Below are positions 1-9,144 of a stretch of 64,000 bases of DNA, in pieces. Made by a program: the position numbers and the translations under genes. A model generated the notes under the pieces. It worked only from the letters and a program-made list of their open reading frames with translations. It had not been told where the DNA came from and did not search any database. The number at the start of each line of letters is the position of its first letter. The first letter of the stretch is position 1. The stretch is from positions 1-64,000 of the forward strand of contig CAWIPM010000004.1 of the NCBI GenBank assembly GCA_963838035.1, written 5' to 3'. Origin of the DNA: CAVVNN01 sp963838035 (GTDB taxonomy: Bacteria > Actinomycetota > Thermoleophilia > Solirubrobacterales > 70-9).

Positions 1-848
1 CGGTTGGCGCGAGGCCCCCAACGCGCGTGCCGGTTTATGTACGCCTCATAGAGGTGCTTCTCGAGATACTCGAACAGACAGGGTTCCGTAGCCCCTCTCA
101 CCCCAACCTGGGCCCCAGCTGTTGACGAAGCCGAGGATCTCGCCGTGGACCTTGTAGTGCGTCAGGAAGACACAGTGGAAACCGATCGACTTGTCGCCGG
201 GCCCCGGCAGGGCGATCTCGCCTTTCTTCGCCGTCCGCCAAGACTCGAATGCCTCGACGACGATGATAATCCCGTCGAGGCCTTTACGAACGCCTGCTTC
301 ACGGAGCGCAGCGAAGTTCAGGAACAACCGTTTCACCACGGCCGGGTCGCTCGTCGACTCGTAGTACTTCTGTCGCTCATACATCCGATACATGAAGTGC
401 CCCACTCGGGCGCCGAAAATCGACGGCGTCCCGTTGACGCGCGGCTGGCCATCGATCGACTTGCAGGCAAAGAACCCGCCGGCTTCGACCCTGTCCTGAA
501 GCAGTGCCATCTGGGCTTCGAATTGGTTCATGCGCCCCGTTCGCTGGGCGAGGCAATCACGATCGCAGGGAACGTGGGATGCGTGTGTGTGGAGGTCGAA
601 GCCCATCCGAGCGCGCCACATCATCCAACGGGGCCAGCACCCTGCGCAGAACGCGAGAACTGCCGAGGAGTCAAAAGAGGGATCGTCTCGGGCGACCAGG
701 AACATCCGCCCTCTGGCAGTCGTGTAGGAACCAGGCGCTCCACCTCGCTGCTCCCGCACTGGTCGCATCCCAAGGGCTCAACAAGCTGATGAGGCCGGAC
801 CTGGTACGTGTGTCGGTCGATCTCCTTCTGGGTCATGATGAAGGCCAT
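1..848 (-). pseudogene. Papain-like (C1-type) protein, frameshifted and running off the left edge
   Basis: Three overlapping reading frames join into one plausible leftward protein. It starts at MAFIMTQKEIDRH (848), shifts frame near 725, runs on through FLVARDDPSF, and shifts again near 90-100 into a tail containing CLFEYLEKHLYEAY that leaves the window. Near the end lies a GFHCVFL stretch followed about 17 residues later by NSWGPGWGERGYG. Papain-fold cysteine peptidases carry their catalytic His and Asn in just this arrangement (HxV...NSWG..WG..GYG). An upstream AFCAGCWPRW could supply the cysteine, but it is not embedded in the usual QGSCGSCW context. It could equally be a Zn-binding motif, given the CDQC pair near the N-terminus. 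Function is inferred only from the C-terminal motif. The two shifts mean that it is either decayed or affected by sequence errors. Confidence 0.4.
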
Positions 849-1759
849 TCACTCAGTGTCGTTGGTCGGCGGACCGAGGATTCGTCCTAGCACGCGAATC
901 CGGCTCCAGACTGAAGTCGGCCCGATCCCAGTAGAAATTTCACAGGCGCGCACGAAAATTGCTGAAGCAAGTTGGCCGGTCCCACCTGAGAGGGAAGGCG
1001 GAAGGGGAGGGAACGATGCCCGGTCCAGCCCTTGTTCTTGACTCTTTGTGACCTTCGTAGTTCTATCGAGACCTGACGAGTCGACAGACTGCAGTCCACT
1101 TTCTAATGTACTGATGCGCTCTATGGAAGGGATTCCCGCCGCAGGATCGCGTTTCGCCACCGTGCAGATTCGTCAACAACACTTTGCCCAGTTGCCTCCG
1201 GCTGCGCCTCGGCCAATGAGAATCCCCACTTCGAAGAGCCTTAGAGACCAGGATAAGCGCCTTCTGGCCTGCGATCAGCTTCCATGGAGGCGTCCAAAAT
1301 AAGCCATGCCGAAGTCGAGCTCTGCCTGTAGTCGTCGTGCGCCTTTACGTCGATCCGACCAGGCTCGCCGGAGCACCGAGTCAGGGCGCCGCGTGGATCG
1401 ACCTCGGTGCCGTTGCTGACGATCGCCTCGAGCGGCAGCCGGGCGCGTGACTCTGGGCCGGCTGATCTTTCAGACCCTGCCACGGCGCAGGCCCGCATCT
1501 TCGAGTTCGTCGTCCCTCGGCTCGAGGCTCAGGGCCGAGCGCCTGCGCTGCCTTGGCGAATCGTCGCGAGTCGTCACAGTGCATTCTTCGCCTCGACGCG
1601 AGCGATCGTCAGGCACCGGGACGCCGGCCTTCTTGCCGGGGCTCTTTTGCTTGCGACCACCCTGCTTGTTTCCGGCCTCACAGATGTGAGCGTCACCCGA
1701 GGACCAGGTTTTCTCCGCCTGGGCCGTGTTCCACGGGGCCTTCCGTTGTTGGAGTCCGC
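849..1759. other. About 0.9 kb with no supported gene
   Basis: Short open frames exist on both strands but none shows a recognisable domain, ribosome binding site or conserved motif. The right part (about 1480-1759, minus strand) stays open in a Lys/Arg-rich frame just beyond the recognisable end of hsdR and may be decayed sequence continuing from it. I see no promoter, repeat or RNA structure that I would defend. Confidence 0.5.
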
Positions 1760-4700
1760 CATCAGGATTGGATCGGTCCTCGGCGTGGATGCGTCCGCCG
1801 CGATGTCGGCGATCTGCCCGATGAACGCGGATCCGTCATGTACGACTGGATCTCGTTCGATTCGTTCGCCGTCTTCAGGACCGCGAGCCCGACGGCACCG
1901 CTGAAGCCCTCGGACGCCTTGAGCTGGGCGGCGGTGTTGTTCTTCGCCATCGCCACGGCCTCCTCGTCAGCGTCGAGGAAGCCCCAGAAGGTCGTGATGA
2001 ACCCGGAACGCTCTCTGGGCTGACGTCGACGCCCTTGGCCTTGAACATATCGTTGACCTTGTCGATGGCCTCGTCGAGCGGGCCGCGCTTCGGTGTCGCA
2101 TTGCCCGCGTGCTCGCCGTCGAAGATCGGGAGCTGATCGCCTCGCTGCTTCCGTCGCTCGGCGAGAGCTCCTCCTGGATCGCAGAGGGCCGAGCTTGACG
2201 CCGGAGAGCTGCACGCCCTCGAGGAAGCTGTCGTCGTAGTCGTTGCCGTCGGCGCGGAGGTTGCGCCCGAGCAACTGGCCAGGATGGCGCGGCGGTGCCG
2301 CTCCGGGTCCTGGTCGTCGACGATCTGGCGAGGAACTGCCAGGCATTGGGTACCCGTTACGTCGGCGCGGAACGACTCCAGCCCTCTTTCTGCTTCTTGT
2401 CCTTCGACAGCACGGCCTGACGCCGCTGGCCGCTCCAGCGGTTCTTGATCGGCGAGAGGGCCTTCGCCATGGCCTCGCCGCCAGCGTCCTCGAGGAAGGC
2501 GTCGGCGACAGTGTCCATCTCCTCGCGCGCGTAGAGCCCGGCCATGTCGAGCCGCTCTCCCACATGATCAGCGCATTGGGGTCGACGTCGCCGTCCACGT
2601 GCGCGTCGGAGTGATCGAGCTGAAATCCTTTGGGACGCTCGCCGGGGGATGCGGAAGTCGACGATCATCGGCGCGGTCTTCCTGGATATTATCGGTTCAG
2701 CCGGGAGAGGGTCTGCACGGTGGCGACGCCGGAGAGCTTCTTGTCAACGTACATCGCCATCAGCCGCGGCTCGTCGAAGCCCATCTGGAACTTGTTCGCG
2801 ACGATGAGGACCCGGTAGACGCCCTCTTCGCGGAAGGCCCGGCCGACGTCGCTCACGCCGTTGACGGACACCTCGGTGACGCTCTCGCCGTCCTCGTCCG
2901 TGAGCGATCCCGAGAACGCCGTGAGGGTGTGCAGGTCGTACCCCTTCTCGGCGATATAGGCGTCCATCTTCCGCGACCAGCTCAGCGCCTCTTTGCGCGA
3001 GCTCGTGACGACCATAGCGCGCGCCTGGCCGCCGAGCAGCGGCCCACGTTCCGCCGGAAGTGCTCGACGACGACCCGCACCTTCTGTGCGATCGCGGTCG
3101 GATGGAGCCTCGCGTAGCGGATGATGCTCGGGACCGCCTCGCCGGTGTTGACCTGGATCTCGCTCTTCGACTCCTCGCCCTCGAGAGTGCTCTTCACGCG
3201 GAGGAACATGTCGTAGGTCGAGTAGTTGGTGAGGACGTCGAGGATGAATCCCTCCTCGATCGCCTGGGCCATCGTGTACGTGTCGAAGGCCTCCCAGCGG
3301 TCGTTGGACTGGGTGCCGAAGAGGCGCAGCGTCTTCGCCTTCGGGTCGCCGTCAGGGCGATGAAGGTGATGTTGCTGGACTTGGCGATGGCCGAGTCCTT
3401 GGCCATGAGGAGGTCGTCAGCGCCGAGGTCGTCCTCGCCTGCGTCCAGCTCGACGTCGGCGAGCAGCTCCTTGAGCTGGCGCGAGGCGGAGCCCGACTGC
3501 GAGGAGTGCGCCTCGTCGGCGACCACGGCCCAGCGCCGGCCTCGCAGCTCCCGGGTGTCCTCGATGAGCTTCATAACCTCGGGGAAGGTCTGCAGGGTGC
3601 AGGTGATGATGTGGTCGCCCTCGAGGAGCGCCTTCTTCAGCTGCGGCGACTTCGCGCCGGACTTCTCGCCGACGGCCACGACGAGGCCCTTGCTCGACTG
3701 CGCCAGGTTGATGTCGTCGCGGATGTTCTCGTCGAGGACCGTGCGGTCGGTGACGACGACGACCGAGTCGAAGGTCGACTTCGAGTCGGCGCTCATGTGG
3801 CGGATCAGGCGGTGGCTTAGCCAGGCGATGGTCTTGGTCTTACCCGAGCCGGCCGAGTGCCAGATCAGGTAGCGCTTGCCGGTGCCGTTTGCCTCGACAT
3901 CGGCCACGACGCGCTCGACGGCGCGTAGCTGGTGGAACCGCGGGAAGACTAGCCGGTCCTCGTCCTTCTTGCCGGACTTGCCGGGCTCGAAGAGGGCGAA
4001 GTCCTTGAAGATGCGCATGAAGGTCGGGCGCGCGAGGATCTCGTGCCACAGGTAGTTGGTCGACGACCCGGTGCCCGACGGCGGGTTGCCCTCGTGGCCG
4101 TCGTTACCCTGATTGAAGGGCAGGAAGACCGTTTCCTCGCCCTGCAGCTTGGTCGTCATGTAGACGAGGTCGTGGACACCGCGAAGTGGACCAGCGCGCG
4201 GCCGGGTGCGAGCAGCGGGCGGCTCTTCCCCGGCTTTCGGTCCTCCTTGTACTGGCGGATCGCGTGGTTAACAGTCTGCGTGTTGTCGGTCTTGAGCTCG
4301 AGCGTGACGACCGGCAACCCGTTGGCGAGGAGCACGACGTCGAGGCTCTCGTTCGTCTTCGTGTCGAAGCGCGCCTGACGCAGGATGCGCAGCCGGACCG
4401 CCGCCGCGGCTTCGACCACCTCGGTCAGGTTCGGATTCGATGGTGGGAAGGCCATCATCGGGCCGAACTTCGCAGCGGGACGTCCGATCTGGGCGTAGGA
4501 GAAGCCCTTGCGCAGGACGCCGAGCAGGCCTCCGACGGGGTGCCCAGTGGTCGGGTCCATCCGCGACGACTTGGCGAGCTCCTTCGTGACGTGCTCGAGG
4601 ACCTTCCGCTCGGCGTCTGTCCTCTGCTCGCCGACCAGGTCGCTCGGAACGGCCTTCTCGTACTCGTCCGGATACTGAGCGGCCAGCCAATGCAGCGCGT

Positions 4701-4833
4701 CGGCCGGCACCATCGAGAGGCCGACGTCCCAGCCGGTCGGCTTCCCGTCGTCCTCGTACAGCCAGCCGCGCTTGGCCAGCTCGGAGCAGAGGTTCTCTTC
4801 GAACTCCCGCTCCATCAGCTGCGCGTGGCTCAT
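1760..4833 (-). pseudogene. hsdR: Type I restriction endonuclease subunit R, destroyed by many frameshifts
   Basis: HsdR is the ATP-dependent DNA-translocating and cleaving subunit of a type I restriction complex. The ATG at 4833 overlaps the hsdS stop (ATGA). The first frame carries the nuclease-like domain (DVVLLANGLPVVTLELKT). The next carries the helicase motor, with P-loop WHSAGSGKTKT, DEAH box VVADEAHSS and motif III ALTAT. Later pieces show MGFDEPRLMAMYVDKKL and TLSRLNR (helicase C-terminal part) and an HsdR-like C-terminal region (ITTFWGFLDADEEAVAMA). The frame changes near 4170, 3350, 3035, 2690, 2620, 2575 and 2385, and more times before 1760. Near 3350 the motif III proline and following residues look lost by collapse of a short GACGGCGAC-type repeat. 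No uninterrupted product is possible, so restriction activity should be absent. Confidence 0.85.
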
Positions 4834-6067
4834 CCGACTTCCTTTCGTTCCGTCACGACGTCGGTGATGAGCGCGGCACAGCGCTCGAGGAGCAGGGACT
4901 TAGATCAGCGACCTTCGCCAGCATGGCATCGACGCGGGCAGTCGCCTCGTCGAGTTCGTCCGCGATCCTGATCTGCTCGTCGAGCGGCGGCAGCGGGACC
5001 GGAGTCGCGTCCAGCACCGTCTTGGTCACGCGCTGGGCGTTCGGGCGGACGCCGGTCGCGATCGCGGCGAAGTAGTCGATGTACCGGGAGCTGCGAAAGA
5101 GGTAGTGGAGATAACGGGGCTCGAAGAGGTCCGAGATGCAGAACGCCTTGTAGTCCGGGCTGATGTACCCGGTGAGAGCTGAGACGCCGAGCCCGCCATG
5201 GTTGAGCCACATCATGTTGGCCGCCAGCTGACCTGGCCGCACCACCCGGTACTTCGAGACGTCGAGCGACGCCTGCTGGCCCTCGGTGCGAGTGTTCAGC
5301 TCGACGCCCCGGTACTCGGAGATCGAGAGCAGCGGTCCGGGCGGGTCGTCGCCGTTCCGCTCGGTGCTCTCGGTGAGGTCGTAACCGAACTTTGTTTGAT
5401 CCCAGTGTTCGGGGATCCCGGAGAGCACAGAGCGCGATTCTGAGCTCCGATGCCCCGCGCTCTCTCCGAGCCCGAACACAGCTTTGGTCTGAATTATGCG
5501 AACACGGTCCTGAAGCTCATGGGTAAGAGATTCAAGCCGGGCAAGCATCGCATCGATCTCACCGGTCTCGCGATCAAGATAGTCGGCGATCTTACGCTGG
5601 GCATCGCAATCAAACGCGGGGACGGGAAGGCGGGCGACGGTTCCAAGTGGGATCGACACACGGGTTACACCAAACGACGCAGTGAGCCAGTACCCCTTCG
5701 TATCGCTGGAGTCCAGGCACCAGAAGAGGAACCGAGGGTCAACCCGATCTGTGAAGGGCCGCAGGAGCGACAGGTGGTAGGCGCACACCATGTCGTCTGA
5801 GGCGGATTCGACCAGCGCGGGAATCCCGATGTCATCGGAGGTCTCCGAGTCCTTCGTGATGATGAGATCCCCGGGCCGAACCCCGAATCGCTCGATATGG
5901 TCGGTGGATGCAGTGGCCTCCATCAGATCCAGATCCGCGGTGATGCGCTGGTTGTAGTAGACGTCTGTGTAGTTGACGAGGCGCACAGTCGCCTCCGAAG
6001 GGTCGGACCTCTTGTCCACATTCGACGGGCGGATGTCGGCGAGCGACCAGAGAGGAACCGTCTTCAC
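4830..6067 (-). CDS. hsdS: Type I restriction-modification specificity subunit S, frameshifted near its end
   Basis: HsdS selects the target sequence for the HsdM/HsdR complex. The GTG start at 6067 overlaps the hsdM stop (GTGA). Two target-recognition domains are each followed by a conserved coiled helix: YLDRETGEIDAMLARLESL in the middle and DELDEATARVDAMLAKVADL near the end. This is the usual duplicated TRD-helix plan of about 400 residues. At about 4905-4912 the frame breaks after VADL. One missing base would restore KSLLLERCAALITDVV and a stop at 4830 overlapping the hsdR ATG. As read, translation ends at 4853 with a scrambled 12-residue tail. Only about 20 terminal residues are affected, so specificity may survive. 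Both recognition domains are variable in sequence, as expected, so the DNA target cannot be predicted. Confidence 0.85.
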
Positions 6068-8010
6068 TCCTCGCTCACCGCCATGAACAGCTGCCCCAGC
6101 TCACTCATGAGCCTTTGGACCTCTGAATCGATCTCTGACAGCGGACGGGGCTCCTCGGGCACATAGAAGATCCGCGTGAGCGGGATCTCCGTGCCGTACT
6201 TCGCTTTGCTCTCGTCCCACTGCGCGCCGGGCGCGTACGGCAGGACCTCGCGACCCATGTGCTCGTCCAGATCCTCGCTCAGAGGCACGCGCTCCGTGAG
6301 CTTCCAGCCCGGGACTATCACGGGCTTGCCTTTCCGATCGACGGCGAGCGGCGCGGAGTCATCGGCCGCGGCCATCGCCTTCATTACTGCGTCGACCAGC
6401 CCGAAGGGGGCCTTCAGCCCAGCAGCTTTCGCAGCGAGAGGGAATGCCTTCGGCAGGTCGTTCCAAGCCGTGCCGTCGAGGGAGCGCAGCACCGCCGCGT
6501 AGCCCTCGGTGAAGTCTCGGCGACTGCGGAGCGCCTCGACCGCGGCGTCGCTGAAGCGCGTCGAGAAACGCGCCTGCTTGTACACGGGCACGTCGCGGAA
6601 CATGAAGTCCTCACGCGCCATCACACGCGATATAGACGGATCGGCGTACTCGAACGCCTTGTAAGCCTCCAGCAGTCTGGCGCGATGATCCTTTCTCATC
6701 TCGCGGCGCTTGTCGCCCATGGGCTTCCGTAGAGAGTCCCACTGGCCAGAGCCGTCGATGAGCTGGAGCTTGCCCTCGCGCTCCGGATCCTTGTTGGCGT
6801 CGAGGACCCAGACGTAGGTCGCGATGCCGGTGCCGTAGAACATGCTCGTAGGCAAGGCGATGATCGCGTCGATGAGGTCCTCCTCGAGGAGCCACTGACG
6901 GATCGCGTTCGGCCCGTTGTCGCTGTTGAACAGCGGCGACTGGTTCGAGACCACCGCGGCGCGGCCACCCTGGCCGTTCTTGCCTGCCGGGCTGAGCTTC
7001 GAGGCGCAGTGCGCCAAGAACAGCATCTGCCCGTCGGACGTGCTCGGGAGGCCGTGACTGAAGCGTGAGCCTTCGGTCTTGGCCTGCTTCCGGACCGACT
7101 CCTCCTCGACCTCCCAGTCGATCCCGAACGGAGGGTTGGAGAGCACGTAGTCGAAGGTCTGCCCCTCGTAGAGGTCGTCGACGAGGGTGTTGCCTTTCTT
7201 GATCGCGTCCGGGCGGCCACCCTGGATGAGCAGGTCGGCCTTGCCGAGCGCGTACGCGGACGGCATGAGCTCTTGGCCGTAGAGCGTGACGTCGACCTTC
7301 TCGTTGGTGCGCTTCAGCGCCTCCCGGGCGATCAGCAGCATGCCGCCGGAGCCGGCCGTGGGGTCGTAGACCGAGCGCGCGGCATGGTCGGACGCGATCG
7401 TGTCGTCGTCACCACTGATGAGTAGGTCGACCATCAGCCGGATCGCGTCTCGAGGGGTGTAAAAGTTGCCGGCCGCCTTGCCCTTCTTATTGAAGGCCCG
7501 GTACATGACATCCTCGAAGACGTCGCCCATGCTCGTGTCGCTGAGGCTGGTCGGGCTGAGGTCGAGCGTGGAGAAGTGCTTGACGACGGCGTGCAGGCGG
7601 TTCGCGTCGGCGAGAATCTTCGCGCGCCGGTTGAAGTCGAACGAGACCCAGATGTCGGCGATGTTGTTGGAGAACCCGTCGATGTAGCTCTTGAGAGACT
7701 TGTCCACGTTGTCGTCGACCGAGGCGATCGTGGCGAGGTCGAGCTGCGAGACGTTGTAGAAGCCCAGCCCAAACCGGTCATTGACCGCGATGTCGATGAG
7801 GTGCTGGGGCATGCGGGCGAACTCATTGACGTACTTGGTGACGTCGTCCTTGCTGTCGGCGAGCATGCACTCCAGACGCCGGAGGACGGTGAACGGCAGG
7901 ATGTAGTCGCCGTAGTCCTCCTCGTCGACGATGTTGCGCAGGTACTTGTCCGCCGTGTCCCAGACAACCCTCGCCGTCGTCTTCCTAAATGCCTCTGTCG
8001 ACTCGCCCAT
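6064..8010 (-). CDS. hsdM: Type I restriction-modification DNA methyltransferase subunit M
   Basis: This intact N6-adenine methyltransferase of 648 residues uses S-adenosylmethionine and pairs with HsdS to form a modification enzyme. The SAM-binding motif I, DPTAGSGGM, is at residues 216-224 and the catalytic motif IV NPPFG at 292-296. The N-terminal helical HsdM domain (IVDEEDYGDYILPFTVLRRL) is complete. The ATG at 8010 was chosen because an AGGTGA ribosome binding site sits just upstream and the protein start matches the family. The longer open frame extending to 8211 runs through operator-like repeats and is unlikely to be translated. Gene order is hsdM-hsdS-hsdR with overlapping stop/start codons. 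With hsdR broken, this may work as an orphan methyltransferase that keeps a type I methylation mark. Confidence 0.93.
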   Translation of the reverse strand: MGESTEAFRKTTARVVWDTADKYLRNIVDEEDYGDYILPFTVLRRLECMLADSKDDVTKYVNEFARMPQHLIDIAVNDRFGLGFYNVSQLDLATIASVDDNVDKSLKSYIDGFSNNIADIWVSFDFNRRAKILADANRLHAVVKHFSTLDLSPTSLSDTSMGDVFEDVMYRAFNKKGKAAGNFYTPRDAIRLMVDLLISGDDDTIASDHAARSVYDPTAGSGGMLLIAREALKRTNEKVDVTLYGQELMPSAYALGKADLLIQGGRPDAIKKGNTLVDDLYEGQTFDYVLSNPPFGIDWEVEEESVRKQAKTEGSRFSHGLPSTSDGQMLFLAHCASKLSPAGKNGQGGRAAVVSNQSPLFNSDNGPNAIRQWLLEEDLIDAIIALPTSMFYGTGIATYVWVLDANKDPEREGKLQLIDGSGQWDSLRKPMGDKRREMRKDHRARLLEAYKAFEYADPSISRVMAREDFMFRDVPVYKQARFSTRFSDAAVEALRSRRDFTEGYAAVLRSLDGTAWNDLPKAFPLAAKAAGLKAPFGLVDAVMKAMAAADDSAPLAVDRKGKPVIVPGWKLTERVPLSEDLDEHMGREVLPYAPGAQWDESKAKYGTEIPLTRIFYVPEEPRPLSEIDSEVQRLMSELGQLFMAVSEE

Positions 8011-8038
8011 GCTCACCTGATCTGCTCGTTCTGCTCCG

Positions 8039-8082
8039 TGTATCAGGAACTTTACATGGATTCCTGTATCAGGAACGTTACA
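8039..8082. promoter_or_regulatory. Two 18-bp operator-like repeats upstream of hsdM
   Basis: TGTATCAGGAACTTTACA (8039-8056) and TGTATCAGGAACGTTACA (8065-8082) are direct repeats with a 26-bp period. Each has TGTA/TACA ends. The second overlaps a perfect inverted repeat, TTCCTG-TAT-CAGGAA (8061-8075). They lie 29-72 bp upstream of the hsdM start and also at the start of the decayed rightward gene, so they suit an operator for divergent transcription. No matching regulator gene is seen in the window. Confidence 0.45.
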
Positions 8083-8103
8083 TTTCGCCGTCTGTACGAG
8101 GCG

Positions 8104-8573
8104 GCTCTCTCCGGCCGAGTTCGAGGCGCTATCCGCCGATCGCCTCACGGATGCCGTGATCGAGACGCGAGGCCGCCGAGAGGGCGAAGCGAGAGGCGGA
8201 GGAGGCGGCAAGACAGCGCGAGGTCGACTTCAAGTTCCACCTCAGGGAGGCATGGCGGCTCCTTCGCGAGACACGCCAGACGAAGGAACTCAGGACTTAG
8301 GCGTCTGCCTGGGCCGAGGCTGCAGCGCTCCGCACATATTGCGACGCGGTCGAAGAGGTGCATGGAGGAGCCCCTGACACTCGCCGCTGGCCGGAGGGGG
8401 CCCGCGCCTTTATCGAGGAGCTGGATCCGATCGATACGCCTCCGTCGCTGCCGGAGATATCCGAGGCACCCCGTGGCGAGCTCCAGCAGTACATGCCTGA
8501 GGGATGGAGTGTACGGGGAGCCGAGCACCGGGATCCGCGCCAGCTGGGTGGGGGGTTCGGCCGCCGGATCTAG
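8104..8573 (+). pseudogene. Decayed gene of unknown function
   Basis: Coding-like sequence is split over two frames. The first part reads LSPAEFEALSADRLTDAVIE. After a shift near 8200 the second reads REAEEAARQREVDFKFHLRE and continues in the same frame through an in-frame TAG at 8298-8300 into AWAEAAALRTYCDAVEEVHG and ARAFIEELDPIDTPPSLPEI, ending at a stop at 8573. The residue pattern, with charged helices followed by a Trp/Pro-rich end resembling the C-termini of short hypothetical proteins, is that of a real protein. With a frameshift and an internal stop it cannot be expressed whole. It sits head-to-head with hsdM and shares the operator-like repeats, so it may have been a small regulatory or accessory gene of the island. 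I do not recognise the family. Confidence 0.4.
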
Positions 8574-8714
8574 AGCTTCGGCGCATGCGCACCGCCCTTG
8601 GATTTGTCATCGCTGCACACCGCCTACCTCCGGCGTGGCGCTTGGATCTAATCGGCTCGAGGTGGTACTGGCTAATCACCCGCATCCCGCTCTAGGAAGC
8701 CGATAAGACGAGAA

Positions 8715-8756
8715 CGGGAGCGACGAGACTCGAACCCGCGACCTCCGGTGTGACAG
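8715..8756 (-). other. Orphan 3' half of a tRNA-Asp gene (putative attachment-site scar)
   Basis: Read on the minus strand from 8756, the sequence gives an anticodon loop CTGTCAC (anticodon GUC), the 3' side of the anticodon stem ACCGG, a five-base variable loop AGGTC, a complete T-arm with TTCGAGT, the 3' acceptor strand CGCTCCC and discriminator G, the base expected for tRNA-Asp. Upstream of the anticodon loop the pairing stops abruptly: neither the 5' anticodon strand nor a D-arm is present. Tyrosine-recombinase elements often duplicate exactly this part of a tRNA gene. No CCA is encoded and no full tRNA-Asp is in the window. Confidence 0.75.
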
Positions 8757-8902
8757 CCGAACTCGATTCAATCGACGGCGGCTCTGCGGTGGCCAGGTCG
8801 ATCGCGATTGGCCGTGAACGATGGAGGCCAGCGGTCTTCTGGCCGCGCAAGGAACTCGAGATCGGGGTCCGCGTAGAGCCGATCCGACGAGTGAGCCGTC
8901 GA

Positions 8903-8924
8903 ACTTAGTACCCACTTAGTACCC
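8903..8924. repeat. Perfect 11-bp tandem duplication
   Basis: ACTTAGTACCC occurs twice with no spacer (8903-8913 and 8914-8924) in the 230-bp non-coding stretch between the tRNA-Asp fragment and the initiator tRNA. Nothing else in that stretch looks functional. The repeat could be an integrase arm-site remnant or chance. Confidence 0.5.
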
Positions 8925-8954
8925 GCCGCCAGATCGCGATCAGGTCTCAAACAC

Positions 8955-8985
8955 GAAAAAAGCCCCGCTAGCGGGGCTTTTCTCT
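8955..8985. terminator. Bidirectional intrinsic terminator after the initiator tRNA
   Basis: The 8-bp stem AGCCCCGC-TA-GCGGGGCT (8961-8978) is flanked by T tracts on both strands: TTTT to the right and six A's (T's on the minus strand) to the left. It lies directly 3' of the leftward initiator tRNA gene and should end its transcript. It would also stop rightward transcription leaving the island. Confidence 0.85.
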
Positions 8986-8986
8986 A

Positions 8987-9060
<74 letters not shown>

Positions 9061-9144
9061 GCGTTTGCCCATGCTAGCAACGGAGCGCGGCCGGCTGGCT
9101 AGAGTGCCGGGCCTCTGTGAGCGGGCGACTCTCAGAGGGTCGCG

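Noticed and set aside
849..1160. Leftward open frame of 103 codons next to the papain-like gene
   Set aside because: No domain or ribosome binding site; overlaps several equally long frames on both strands, as expected in GC-rich DNA.
6064..8211. Longer hsdM frame adding 67 residues at the N-terminus
   Set aside because: The extension crosses the operator-like repeats and has no similarity to HsdM; the ATG at 8010 has a good AGGTGA site.
7576..8706. 376-codon plus-strand frame antisense to hsdM
   Set aside because: A shadow of the hsdM coding strand with Arg/Val/Asp-biased content and no domain.
8768..8950. 60-codon leftward frame near the tRNA-Asp scar as an integrase C-terminus
   Set aside because: I could not identify the Arg-His-Arg-Tyr signature of tyrosine recombinases; too short to support.
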